64,000 nucleotides of DNA from Oceanimonas aquatica (GCF_030732065.1 NZ_JAVBHX010000004.1:62001-126000); one strand, 5' to 3'. Numbered from the stretch's first letter, positions 1 through 8,000 are shown. The notes: a model not told the origin generated them from the sequence alone. A program made the numbers and translations.

Positions 1-256
1 GCCGGCGCAGCTGCTCCTTGGCGATGGTGGTGTCGCCCCGGGCCAGCAGCGGCTGAATGCTGGTAATGGCCAGCTCCATGTAGTTGGAGAGCTGTTGCTT
101 GCGGGACTCAAAAAGGGATTGATGCAGGCTTTGGCCGCTGAGCTCTTTCAGCCGCAGCGACTGGGACACATTGACCCAGGTGCTGACAGCGGCCAGCAGC
201 AGCAACGGCAACAACGCCAGCAACAGAATTTTTTGCCTGATGGAAAGTCGTTTCAT
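1..256 (-). CDS. Methyl-accepting chemotaxis/sensor protein, N-terminal part (partial)
   Basis: Only the first 85 codons are inside the window; the gene runs off the left edge. The protein begins MKRLSIRQKILLLALLPLLL, a short basic head followed by one hydrophobic membrane helix. Then comes a helical periplasmic stretch with ESRKQQLSNYMELAITSI, which resembles the start of a small Cache sensor domain as found in chemotaxis receptors and some sensor kinases. The start ATG is at 256 on the minus strand, and an AGGGTGG lies about nine bases upstream. The signalling part is outside the window, so chemoreceptor versus histidine kinase cannot be decided, though the chemoreceptor is more usual for this N-terminus. 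It is divergent from the PhoD-like gene at 459. Confidence 0.6.
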   Translation of the reverse strand, partial: MKRLSIRQKILLLALLPLLLLAAVSTWVNVSQSLRLKELSGQSLHQSLFESRKQQLSNYMELAITSIQPLLARGDTTIAKEQLRR

Positions 257-334
257 CCTTGATACCACCCTAGATTTGTTTACATATTTTTATCATTTTG
301 TTTTATGAATGTCATTTGGGTCGGTACAAAATAA

Positions 335-367
335 GTTAACCCTATGAGCAATCAATACCGGGTTAAC
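335..367. promoter_or_regulatory. Inverted repeat GTTAACCC-N17-GGGTTAAC
   Basis: Perfect 8-base arms lie at 335-342 and 360-367 between the divergent chemoreceptor and phosphatase genes. The repeat is just upstream of a terminator-like hairpin at 380-403. It could be a regulator site or the first stem of a structured leader. No known consensus was recognised. Confidence 0.4.
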
Positions 368-379
368 GGCAGAAAGCGT

Positions 380-403
380 CCGGGCTTGAGCCCGGTTTTC
401 TTT
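380..403 (+). terminator. Orphan terminator-like hairpin in the leader of the PhoD-like gene
   Basis: CCGGGC-TTGA-GCCCGG (380-395) is followed by TTTTCTTT, a typical rho-independent terminator on the plus strand. No plus-strand gene ends upstream, because the neighbouring gene is divergent. It would therefore stop either a short leader or small RNA, or read-through into the gene at 459. Confidence 0.55.
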
Positions 404-458
404 CAAGGCTCAGTGCCAGTGGGTATGATGAGCGCAGATGTAAACATACGGACTCGTT

Positions 459-2381
459 ATGAACCTCACCATTCTTGCCGGCCCGCTGTTGCGCCGGGCC
501 GACCCTTCACGCCTGGTATTCTGGCTGGCCAGCCGCGAAGAGCTGGCCTTTCGCCTGTGCCTGCCCGACCGCGAGCCTTTGCTGTTTTCCGGCGAGGGCC
601 AGCGGCAGCTGCGGGTGGGGGAGTCCTGTTTTATTCAATTGCTGGACCTGCGCCTGGATGAGCCCCTGCCCACCGACACGCGCCTGTCTTACGATCTGCA
701 GTGGCGCCGGCCGGGCGAGCAGGACTGGCACGGCATGGCCGAGTGGGGGCGCGAGCTGTGTTATGAAGGGGAAAGCCTGCCCAGCCTGGTGATCCGCAGC
801 AAGCTCGACAGCCTGCTGCACGGTTCCTGCCGCAAGCCTCACCACGCCGCGCCCGATGGCCTGGTAGCGGCAGACGCCTGGCTCGGTGAGCGTCACAGCC
901 AGCCGGCCCAGCGTCCGGCGCAACTCATGCTGAGCGGGGATCAGATCTACGCCGACGACGTGGCCGGCCCCATGCTCACCGCCATTCATCAGCTGATCGG
1001 GAAGCTGGGGCTGTATGGCGAGGAGCTGGAGGGCGCCCTGGTGGCCGACAGCGACGAGCTTTTTGCCAGCCCGCTCAACTATTACCGGCGCGAGCAACTG
1101 CTGCCCGGCACGCGGGAAAACGTGCCGCTGCAAAAGCGTTTTTTTGAAGGGGCGCGCAAGCCCATCTTTACCACCAGCAGTGCCGCCAACCACCTGATCA
1201 CCCTGGCCGAGGTGCTGGCCATGTACCTGCTGGTGTGGTCGCCGGTGCCCTGGCAGCTGCTGCCCGAGGATCGTCCGCAGCTTGACGGGGATCTGGCCGA
1301 ACGTTACCGGCACGAGCGGGAGCGGCTGGCGGCTTTTGTGGACGGCCTGCCGGCGGTGCGCCGGCTGCTGGCCCATATGTCCACCCTGATGATCTTTGAC
1401 GATCATGACGTGACCGACGACTGGAACCTCACCGCCGGCTGGGAACAAAGCGCCTATGGCCATCCGTTCTCCAAACGGATCATCGGCAACGCTCTTGCCG
1501 GTTACCTGATCTGCCAGGGCTGGGGCAATGATCCCGATGCCTTTGCCGGCGATCCTTTGGAACGATTACAGGCCTGGAGCGAGCAACCGGACGGTGAGCG
1601 TCAGGATCAACTGATCGATACCCTGCTGACGTTTGACGGCTGGCAATACCAGCTCGACACTCAGCCCCGGCTGCTGGTGCTCGATACCCGTACCCGGCGC
1701 TGGCGCTCCGAGTCCAGCCTGAACCGGCCGTCCGGGCTGATGGACTGGGAGGCGCTGACCGAGCTGCAGGGTGAAATGCTCAATCAGGAGTCGGTGGTGG
1801 TGGTGTCACCCACCCCGGTGTTCGGGGTGAAGCTGATCGAGGTGATTCAGAAGATCTTTACCTGGCTGGGCAAGCCGCTGCTGGTGGATGCGGAAAACTG
1901 GATGGCCCACAAGGGCACCGCCAACGTGATCCTCAACATCTTTCGCCATGCCCGCACCCCGGCCAATTACGTGATCCTCTCCGGCGATGTGCACTACTCC
2001 TTTATGTACGACATACGTCTGCGCCACCGGGGCGGCGAGCCCCATATCTGGCAGATCACCAGCAGCGGCATCAAGAACGAGTTTCCCCGCCGGCTGCTGG
2101 ACGTGCTCGACCGGCTTAACCGCTGGCTCTATGCGCCGCGCTCGCCGCTGAACTGGTTTACCCGCCGGCGCAAACTGCGCATTACCCCCCATTCGCCGGT
2201 GGGGGCCTCAACGGGCGAGCGCTTGCTGAACCGCGCCGGCATCGGCTATGTGCGCTTTAACGAGCAGGGCGAGCCGGTGTGCGTGCAGCAGATCACCGCC
2301 GAGGGCGCGGTAGACTTTATCGAGCCCGTTACGCAACCGGCGCTGGTGCGGCAGCCGGACCAAGGGGCTGACCAAAGCTGA
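459..2381 (+). CDS. PhoD-like alkaline phosphatase family protein
   Basis: A 640-residue protein with the metallophosphatase signature of the PhoD-like family: SGDQIYADD near residue 159, FDDHDVTDDWN near 312 and SGDVHYSF near 506. These supply the Asp, His and Asn metal ligands of a phosphodiesterase or phosphomonoesterase site. There is no Tat or Sec signal peptide at the N-terminus (MNLTILAGPLLRRADPSRLV), unlike secreted PhoD enzymes of Bacillus, so the protein is probably cytoplasmic. The upstream region holds an inverted repeat and a terminator-like hairpin. Its 3' end overlaps the convergent VOC gene by 53 bases. The natural substrate cannot be read from the sequence. Confidence 0.8.
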   Translation: MNLTILAGPLLRRADPSRLVFWLASREELAFRLCLPDREPLLFSGEGQRQLRVGESCFIQLLDLRLDEPLPTDTRLSYDLQWRRPGEQDWHGMAEWGRELCYEGESLPSLVIRSKLDSLLHGSCRKPHHAAPDGLVAADAWLGERHSQPAQRPAQLMLSGDQIYADDVAGPMLTAIHQLIGKLGLYGEELEGALVADSDELFASPLNYYRREQLLPGTRENVPLQKRFFEGARKPIFTTSSAANHLITLAEVLAMYLLVWSPVPWQLLPEDRPQLDGDLAERYRHERERLAAFVDGLPAVRRLLAHMSTLMIFDDHDVTDDWNLTAGWEQSAYGHPFSKRIIGNALAGYLICQGWGNDPDAFAGDPLERLQAWSEQPDGERQDQLIDTLLTFDGWQYQLDTQPRLLVLDTRTRRWRSESSLNRPSGLMDWEALTELQGEMLNQESVVVVSPTPVFGVKLIEVIQKIFTWLGKPLLVDAENWMAHKGTANVILNIFRHARTPANYVILSGDVHYSFMYDIRLRHRGGEPHIWQITSSGIKNEFPRRLLDVLDRLNRWLYAPRSPLNWFTRRRKLRITPHSPVGASTGERLLNRAGIGYVRFNEQGEPVCVQQITAEGAVDFIEPVTQPALVRQPDQGADQS

Positions 2382-2763
2382 ACTCCACCTGGTTGCCGTT
2401 GGGATCCTTTACGCCAAAGTAGTAGCCCACCGGAAAGGGCTCGTCCCGGGGCGGCCACAGCAGGCAGCCCGCCTGTTCGGCCCGCTCGGCCAGGGCATCC
2501 ACCGCCTCGCGGCTGGGCAGGGTAAAGCCGAAGTGACGGTAGTCCCGTGCACCCAGCTGCAGATCCTCACCGCCGTTCATCAGCACAAACACAAAGTCCT
2601 GCTCCCGGCCCGGCTCCGCCAGCCAGACGATGGTCTGGGGGCCGCTTTCCCGCCGGTGGGTTTCTGTCAGGCCGCAAAACTCCGTGTAAAAAGTCAGGCA
2701 GGCGTCGAGATCCCGCACATGCAGGGCCAGGTGGGTCAGGCGGGGGTAGTGAACATGGGCCAT
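2329..2763 (-). CDS. VOC/glyoxalase superfamily protein
   Basis: A 144-residue single-domain vicinal-oxygen-chelate protein. RLTHLALHVRDLDACLTFYT at the N-terminus and DPNGNQVEFSF near the C-terminus are the paired beta-alpha-beta-beta-beta motifs, and the His and Glu they contain are typical metal ligands. Family members include glyoxalase I, fosfomycin-resistance enzymes and ring-cleaving dioxygenases; nothing here points to one of them. The reading frame is open further upstream to 2952, but the VOC fold begins at the ATG at 2763, so that start was chosen. It is convergent with the PhoD-like gene and overlaps its last 53 bases. Confidence 0.75.
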   Translation of the reverse strand: MAHVHYPRLTHLALHVRDLDACLTFYTEFCGLTETHRRESGPQTIVWLAEPGREQDFVFVLMNGGEDLQLGARDYRHFGFTLPSREAVDALAERAEQAGCLLWPPRDEPFPVGYYFGVKDPNGNQVEFSFGQPLGPAAAPAPVA

Positions 2764-2811
2764 GGTGTGCTCGCTGATTGATGATCCATGGGGCTGAGTA
2801 TGGAAGCGGGC

Positions 2812-2850
2812 GCCCAAAAAGCAAAAGGGCGGAAGCCTGCGCTTCCGCCC
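2812..2850 (-). terminator. Terminator of the BCCT transporter operon
   Basis: The hairpin GGGCGGAAGC-CTGC-GCTTCCGCCC (2827-2850) is followed on the minus strand by TTTTGCTTTTT. It lies 25 bases past the stop codon of the transporter gene. Confidence 0.8.
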
Positions 2851-2875
2851 TGTGATTGTCTTTACCGGCAGCCGG

Positions 2876-4456
2876 TCAGTCGGCCGGTACTGCAACCACG
2901 GCCGGTTGTTCCGCCTGCTGGGCTGGCGCCACACTCTCGGTTTCCCGGCCATTGAGCCAGCGGAAGAAGCCGTACAGCATGATGAAGATCACCAGCATCA
3001 GCGGCAGTGAGGTGACGATGGCCATGGTCTGTACCGTGCTCAGGGGAGCGTCGATAAACATCATCGCCAGGGGCACCGCCGCCAGGATCAGGCACCAGAA
3101 CAGCCGCAGCGCCGTGGGCGGGTTGGCGTTTTCATCCAGCTGATTGGAGGCGGTGGCTGCCAGGGTAAAGGAGGCAGAGTCCAGGGTGGTGGCCAGGAAC
3201 AGAATGGACATGACCGCAAACACCATGATGAAGAGGGCGCTGAACGGCAGGGTCCGCAGCACTTCCACTACCGTGGCCGAGCCGCCGATGCTGTTGATGG
3301 ACTCGGTGACGTTGACCAGATCGTTGAGGTGGGTGCTCATGCTGTAGCTGCCCAGCACGCCAAAGAAGATAAAGCAGCCGGCACTGCCGCCCACCACCAT
3401 GCTGAGGATCACTTCCTTCAGGGTGCGGCCCGCCGACACCTTGGTGACGAACAGCGCCATAAAGGGCACATAGGTCATCCAGTAGGCCCAGTAGAATACG
3501 GTCCAGGAGGTGGGGAAGGAGCCGCCTTCCACCGGATCGGTCCACAGGCTCATGCGAATGAAGTTCTGCAGCATCAGGCCATAGCCGTTCACCGACTGGT
3601 CGATGATAAAGGTGGTCGGGCCCAGCACCAGAATGGCGAGCACAAACAGCACCGCCAGCTTGGTGTTCATGTCGCTCAGCTTGGCCATGCCCTTTTCAAT
3701 GCCCACGTAGGAGCTGACGGTAAACAGGGCGGTAATGGCCAGCATCAGGCCCAGGTTCATGCCAAAGCTGCTTTTGGTGCCCAGCAGGGACGCGATGCCT
3801 TCGGTCACCATGGGCACGCTCAGCCCAAGGGTAATGCCCATGGCGCCCACGCAGCTGAAGATGAAAATGGTGTCGATGGTCTTGCCCACGGCCGTGGTGT
3901 AATAGCGGCCCATGATGCTTTCACACACCGCGGAGAGCTTGAGCTGCGGGTTCTTGCGCACATGAAAGGAGTAGGCCACCGGCAGCGAGGCGATGCAGTA
4001 CAGCGACCAGGCCGAAATGCCCCAGTGGAACATGTTGTAGCTGGTGGCCCATTCCGCCGCCAGCGGCGAATTCGCTTCGATATTGTAGGGCGGATCCATG
4101 TAGTAATAGCCCCACTCCAGAAAGGCCCAGTACACGGTGGCCGAGCCCAGGCCGGCGCAGATCATCATGGCCAGGTAGGTGAACAGGCTGTACTGGGGCT
4201 TGTTGTCGCCGAGGCGAATGTTGCCGTGCTTGCCAAAGGCAATGCAGGCCAGCGCAATCACGCTGAAAAAGCCGAACAGCAGATACACGGAGCCGAACTG
4301 CTCGGTGATACCGCTGAACAGCATCTTGGCCACGTCGTTACCCTGTTCGGGGTACAGTGACAGGCCTGCCACGATAAAAAAGATGGTGGTGAGGCTTATC
4401 AGCATCAGCGGTTTGTCGACGCTTTTTCTCTGTTGTTTCATAGCGAATGATTCCAT
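2876..4456 (-). CDS. BCCT family transporter
   Basis: A 526-residue polytopic membrane protein of the betaine/carnitine/choline transporter family. About twelve hydrophobic helices are visible, with the conserved early segment GLGSATVYWAFLEWGYYY and the later TVFYWAYWMTYVPFMALF that carries the tryptophan-rich substrate region. Family members import quaternary ammonium compounds, ectoine or sulfonium compounds with sodium or protons, or exchange them. It is the last gene of a four-gene minus-strand cluster, eight bases after the enolase-type gene. That position suggests it imports the substrate of that pathway rather than an osmolyte. The start is either the ATG at 4456 or the in-frame ATG at 4441; neither has a strong ribosome site. 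Confidence 0.9.
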   Translation of the reverse strand: MESFAMKQQRKSVDKPLMLISLTTIFFIVAGLSLYPEQGNDVAKMLFSGITEQFGSVYLLFGFFSVIALACIAFGKHGNIRLGDNKPQYSLFTYLAMMICAGLGSATVYWAFLEWGYYYMDPPYNIEANSPLAAEWATSYNMFHWGISAWSLYCIASLPVAYSFHVRKNPQLKLSAVCESIMGRYYTTAVGKTIDTIFIFSCVGAMGITLGLSVPMVTEGIASLLGTKSSFGMNLGLMLAITALFTVSSYVGIEKGMAKLSDMNTKLAVLFVLAILVLGPTTFIIDQSVNGYGLMLQNFIRMSLWTDPVEGGSFPTSWTVFYWAYWMTYVPFMALFVTKVSAGRTLKEVILSMVVGGSAGCFIFFGVLGSYSMSTHLNDLVNVTESINSIGGSATVVEVLRTLPFSALFIMVFAVMSILFLATTLDSASFTLAATASNQLDENANPPTALRLFWCLILAAVPLAMMFIDAPLSTVQTMAIVTSLPLMLVIFIMLYGFFRWLNGRETESVAPAQQAEQPAVVAVPAD

Positions 4457-4464
4457 TTCGTTTA

Positions 4465-5580
4465 TTACACGCGGTAGCGGCCGATGATGTCTTCGTTGAG
4501 TTCGATACCCAGTCCGGGTGACATCGGCACGGGTACATGGCCGTTTTCAAAGGGCAGACGGTTGGCCACCAGATCGGTGAACAGCGGGCTTTGGCTCTGG
4601 GAATATTCCATCAGGGTGCCGTGCTCGCAGGCCGCGAGAAAGTGCACCGAGGCGGCCAGCAGAATGCCGGTACTGAAACCGTGGGGCACCAGCTGCACGC
4701 CGTGCAGCTGAGCCAGGTCGTAGATTTTTTTCATTTCGGTGATGCCGCCACAGCGGGTGATGTCCGGCTGCACGATATCGACCCCGGAATGCTCCAGGAA
4801 ATGCTTGAATTCGTAACGGGTAGTGAGCGACTCGCCCCCGGCCAGCTTGGCCTTGAGCCTGCCTGCAAGCTTGTTGTAGCCGGCCAGATCGTCGGCCAGC
4901 ACCGGCTCTTCGATCCAGTTCAGGTTATAGGGCGCCAGCCGTTCGGCCATGTAGCCGGCATGGCCCGAGGTGCGCCACTTGGAGGCCAGATCGATCTGCA
5001 CCTCTATGTGCTCGCCCACCGCCTCGCGCACCGCCTTGACGATGCGCACATCGGTATCGGGATCGTCGCCGAACACGCCACCACCGAACTTGATGCTGGT
5101 AAAGCCCTGGGCCACGAGATCGGCGGCAATGGCGCCGTTGGCCTCGGGATCAGCGTCGGGAATAAAGGTGCCGTAGGCCTTGATCCTGTCGCGGTACTGG
5201 CCGCCCAGCAGGGTATGCAGGGGAACCTGGTAAAACTGACCGGCAATGTCCCACAGCGCGATGTCGATGGCGCTGATGGCATGAATGCCGGCGCCGCGGC
5301 GACCCACGTAGTTGGACGCCCAGTACATCTTGTTCCACAGCCGCTCGATTTCCAGCGGGTTTTCGCCGATCAGCAGTGCGCGCAGGCCATGGCAATAGAG
5401 ATTGGACTGAGGCGTTTCAATGCAGGCCTTGATCACGGCCGGGGAGCTGTCGGCTTCGCCCACGCCAATCAGGCCGGTGTCGGTGTGCACGCGCACAATG
5501 ACCGCATCCTCGCCCCACTCGCACTCCTGATCCGCCGCGGGCACCCGCAGACAAATGACTTCTACATCGGTAATACGCAT
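4465..5580 (-). CDS. Enolase superfamily protein, mandelate racemase-type
   Basis: A 371-residue protein with an N-terminal capping domain and a C-terminal barrel of the mandelate racemase/muconate lactonizing family. Magnesium ligands are visible as the Asp in QIDLASKW, the Glu in WIEEPVL and the Glu in LAGGESL. A His-Asp base is present in DIVQPDITRCGGITE and VPHGFSTGI, as in mandelate racemase-like acid-sugar dehydratases and epimerases. The opposite-face motif is SIKFGGGVFG, with one Lys and no second Lys or His two residues on. Such enzymes abstract a proton alpha to a carboxylate, so dehydration or epimerisation of a hydroxy-acid or amino-acid betaine is likely. Clustered with a BCCT transporter and a UxaA-type dehydratase; the substrate is not known. 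Confidence 0.85.
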   Translation of the reverse strand: MRITDVEVICLRVPAADQECEWGEDAVIVRVHTDTGLIGVGEADSSPAVIKACIETPQSNLYCHGLRALLIGENPLEIERLWNKMYWASNYVGRRGAGIHAISAIDIALWDIAGQFYQVPLHTLLGGQYRDRIKAYGTFIPDADPEANGAIAADLVAQGFTSIKFGGGVFGDDPDTDVRIVKAVREAVGEHIEVQIDLASKWRTSGHAGYMAERLAPYNLNWIEEPVLADDLAGYNKLAGRLKAKLAGGESLTTRYEFKHFLEHSGVDIVQPDITRCGGITEMKKIYDLAQLHGVQLVPHGFSTGILLAASVHFLAACEHGTLMEYSQSQSPLFTDLVANRLPFENGHVPVPMSPGLGIELNEDIIGRYRV

Positions 5581-5589
5581 CGAAACCTC

Positions 5590-6768
5590 TTAAACCGGTT
5601 GGGTATGGATCAGCGTTTCCAGGCGCTGCTCCTTCTGGTAAAGCGAGCAGTAGGCAAAGCCGACTTCCTCGATGGCGGTTTGCTCGCCGTCGATCACGCG
5701 ATCCAGGCAGTCGAGCACTCGCTCGGCGGCCTGTTCCACGCTTTGGGTGGCCGACATGATGCCGCTTACGTCCACGTCGATGTCTTCGGTGATCAGTGAT
5801 GCATTGCCGCTGACCCGGATCACCGGCACTATGGGATTGCTGAAACCGGCGCCGCCGGTGGTCCACAAAATCACCTGGGCACCCAGGGCCGCGAAGTGCA
5901 TGCCCGAGCCACCACACAGGTGGGTGGTCTCCGACAGGTACATGCCCGGCGCCTGTGGCTGTTCAATGCCCTGCGGGGTAATGCGCAGCACGTCCTGAAT
6001 GGGGCGGGTACCGGTTTTATGCAGGGCACCCAGGGCCTTTTCTTCCAGGGTGGTCAGGCCGCCGACGCTGTTGCCGATGCTCATGGTTTCCACTTCTGTG
6101 CCGGGCACGTGCCAGCGCCGTTCTTCTTCCAGGATCAGCCGTTCCAGCTTGTCGGCCACCGCCGGGCTGACCGCCCGCCGGCGCAGAATGTCTTCACAGC
6201 CGATCAGTTCAATCAGCTCGCCGGCCACGCAGCTGGCGCCGGCATCCACCAGGGCATCGACTGCCCGGCCCACCGCCGGGTTGGACGCAATGCCGGAACT
6301 GGTATCGGAGCCGCCGCATTTGACGCCCACCAGCAGCTCGCTGATGGAAACCGGCTCGACCGGTACCGCTTCGGCCAGCGCCACCAGTTCCTGAGCCAGG
6401 GCGATGCCGTCACGAATGGTCTGGCGGGTGCCGTTGTTCTTGATGATCGACAGCCGGCGCACCGGCTTGCCGGCCTGCTCCAGCGGGGTGGCGATCAGCG
6501 CCGGATCGATACTGCCGCAGCCCATGTTGAGGATCAGCGCGCCCGCCACGTTGGGGTTGAGGCCGGCGCCTGTCATGATATTGACCAGCTCTTCGTTGCC
6601 GCCATACATGCAGGTGTAATGGTTGGTGACGATGACGCAGTCGCTTACTTTCTGGCGAATGGCCTGGGCGATGCCTTCGGCACACTCATCAACGGCCAGG
6701 ATCAGAATATGATTGCGGATCCCGACCTGGCCATTGGCGCGCCGGTACCCCTGAAATTGCTGTTTCAT
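5590..6768 (-). CDS. UxaA family dehydratase/lyase, large subunit
   Basis: A 392-residue protein matching the C-terminal catalytic part of altronate dehydratase UxaA, galactarate dehydratase GarD and the large subunit of (2R)-sulfolactate sulfo-lyase. Typical motifs are GYRRANGQVGIRNHILIL at the start, LILNMGCGSID, KCGGSDTSSGIASNPAVG near residue 150, and VILWTTGGAGFSNPIVPVIR near 300. Cysteines in these motifs probably bind an iron cofactor. The small SAF-domain subunit is encoded just upstream with an ATGA overlap, so the enzyme is split in two as in SuyAB. Which hydroxy-acid it acts on is not visible; altronate seems less likely beside a BCCT transporter. Confidence 0.85.
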   Translation of the reverse strand: MKQQFQGYRRANGQVGIRNHILILAVDECAEGIAQAIRQKVSDCVIVTNHYTCMYGGNEELVNIMTGAGLNPNVAGALILNMGCGSIDPALIATPLEQAGKPVRRLSIIKNNGTRQTIRDGIALAQELVALAEAVPVEPVSISELLVGVKCGGSDTSSGIASNPAVGRAVDALVDAGASCVAGELIELIGCEDILRRRAVSPAVADKLERLILEEERRWHVPGTEVETMSIGNSVGGLTTLEEKALGALHKTGTRPIQDVLRITPQGIEQPQAPGMYLSETTHLCGGSGMHFAALGAQVILWTTGGAGFSNPIVPVIRVSGNASLITEDIDVDVSGIMSATQSVEQAAERVLDCLDRVIDGEQTAIEEVGFAYCSLYQKEQRLETLIHTQPV

Positions 6769-7103
6769 TCGGTTTCGATCCGCATTTGCTGAATGATCTG
6801 TTCGATGATGCTGTCCGGAATATCAACCCGGCTGCTGCGCACGTTTTGCACATGCACCAGCTCACCGGCGGGAATAGCCCTGATCGCGATCCCGATGTTG
6901 TAGCCGGCCTTGCCGATGTGTTCTTCAGGCGCGATGGCGTTCAGCGCCATCTTGTTGCCAAAGGGAATGGCCTGCAGCGTCTGAAAGCTGCCCACCCGCT
7001 GGTTGTTATCGTCGATGACCTCCACTGTCTGATGCTTGCCCGCATCACTCAGCAAGGTGGCGACATTGTCCTGTCGGTGTAACCGAATGGCTTTGATTGT
7101 CAT
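6765..7103 (-). CDS. UxaA family SAF-domain small subunit
   Basis: A 112-residue SAF-domain protein homologous to the N-terminal part of UxaA and to sulfolactate sulfo-lyase small subunits: IRLHRQDNVATLL near the start and GKAGYNIGIAIRAIPAGE in the middle. The usual family motifs GHKxA and VHxHN appear here as FGNKMALNAI and VHVQNV, so both expected histidines are replaced by Asn and Gln. The start ATG at 7103 follows CAGGTGAAC; an upstream extension to 7160 lacks this support and runs into the likely operator. It is the first gene of the catabolic cluster and overlaps the large subunit by four bases. Confidence 0.8.
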   Translation of the reverse strand: MTIKAIRLHRQDNVATLLSDAGKHQTVEVIDDNNQRVGSFQTLQAIPFGNKMALNAIAPEEHIGKAGYNIGIAIRAIPAGELVHVQNVRSSRVDIPDSIIEQIIQQMRIETE

Positions 7104-7124
7104 GTTCACCTGATCCTTTTTGCT

Positions 7125-7139
7125 GATTGTCCTACAATC
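7125..7139. promoter_or_regulatory. Candidate FadR-type GntR operator GATTGTcctACAATC
   Basis: A perfect 6-base inverted repeat with a 3-base centre, matching the TNGTnnnACNA pattern common for GntR regulators with an FCD domain. It lies 21 bases upstream of the first gene of the UxaA/BCCT cluster and in the same divergent gap as the GntR gene at 7311. Operator function is inferred. Confidence 0.6.
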
Positions 7140-7151
7140 TACGGTCGGCGA

Positions 7152-7169
7152 TTTTGACATAGGTCAAAA
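7152..7169. promoter_or_regulatory. FNR/CRP-family-like palindrome TTTTGAC-ATAG-GTCAAAA
   Basis: A perfect 7-base inverted repeat with a 4-base spacer. Its core TTGACnnnnGTCAA has the geometry of FNR/Dnr-class sites. It lies between the catabolic cluster and its divergent regulator. It may instead be a chance palindrome around a -35 element. Confidence 0.4.
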
Positions 7170-7310
7170 CCGAGGAACAGTGCCAATGTGTCTGTTTTTT
7201 GGCGCTCCGGTGCCGCGCTTTGTGGGCCGGAGCGGCGGATGAGTATCACCCCGGTGGTGAAGAATCCTGTACAATGTTCCTGCTCGATTCACCCTAACGA
7301 TTGATATGTA

Positions 7311-8000
7311 ATGAAAAAAATCATTAAAAGCAGTCTGGAAGAACAAGCCGCCGACTACCTGCGCGAGCTCATTCTCAGCGGCCATTACCAAATGGGACAA
7401 AAGCTGGTGGAAAGTGCCCTGGCCCGGGAGCTGGAGCTGTCGCGCAGCACCATTCGCATGGCGCTGAACACCCTGGCCCACGAGGGCATAGTGGTGCAGA
7501 CCCCTTATGTGGGCTGGCAGGTGATCGATCTGAACGAGCATGATCTGTGGGAGATCTTCCATCTGCGGGTGGCACTGGAGCCGCGCTCCGCCTGGCTGGC
7601 CGCCGAGCGTTTGAATGATGAGGGCCGCCAGCGGTTGCAGCACATGATGGCGCTGTTTCTGGAAAAGGCCGCCACCCCGGGCGTGGACAGCCAGGAGCTG
7701 AGCCGCATGGAGTTGCAGCTGCACAGCCTGATTGTGGAGCTGAGTGAAAACCAGCGGCTTTACGGCATCTATCAGAACGTGGCTAATCAGATGCTGATTT
7801 ATTTCAACATCGATCTGGTGACCTACGAGCCGGCGGAAATTGCCGACAGCCACCAGCCGCTGGTGGATGCCATTTGTGCCGGCGATGCCGAGCTGGCGGC
7901 CCGGCTGGCAGAAGAAAACATCACCACCTTCAGCGAGATTGGTGAGAAGTTCAAGGCGCACTGCGAGCAGTCTCGCCGGCGGGCGGCGGCCGGGCGCTGA
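7311..8000 (+). CDS. GntR family transcriptional regulator, FadR subfamily (FCD domain)
   Basis: A 229-residue regulator. Residues 1-75 form a winged helix (AADYLRELILSGHYQMGQKL, then LSRSTIRMALNTLAHEGIV). The remainder is an all-helical FCD ligand domain, with HLRVALEPRSAWLAAERL near residue 85 and metal-binding histidines such as the one in DSHQPLVDAI. FCD members usually repress catabolic operons and release DNA on binding a carboxylic acid. This gene is divergent from the SAF/UxaA/enolase/BCCT cluster, and a matching palindrome lies in the 207-base gap at 7125-7139. It is therefore the likely local repressor. A TACAAT at 7270-7275 may be its -10 element. Confidence 0.9.
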   Translation: MKKIIKSSLEEQAADYLRELILSGHYQMGQKLVESALARELELSRSTIRMALNTLAHEGIVVQTPYVGWQVIDLNEHDLWEIFHLRVALEPRSAWLAAERLNDEGRQRLQHMMALFLEKAATPGVDSQELSRMELQLHSLIVELSENQRLYGIYQNVANQMLIYFNIDLVTYEPAEIADSHQPLVDAICAGDAELAARLAEENITTFSEIGEKFKAHCEQSRRRAAAGR

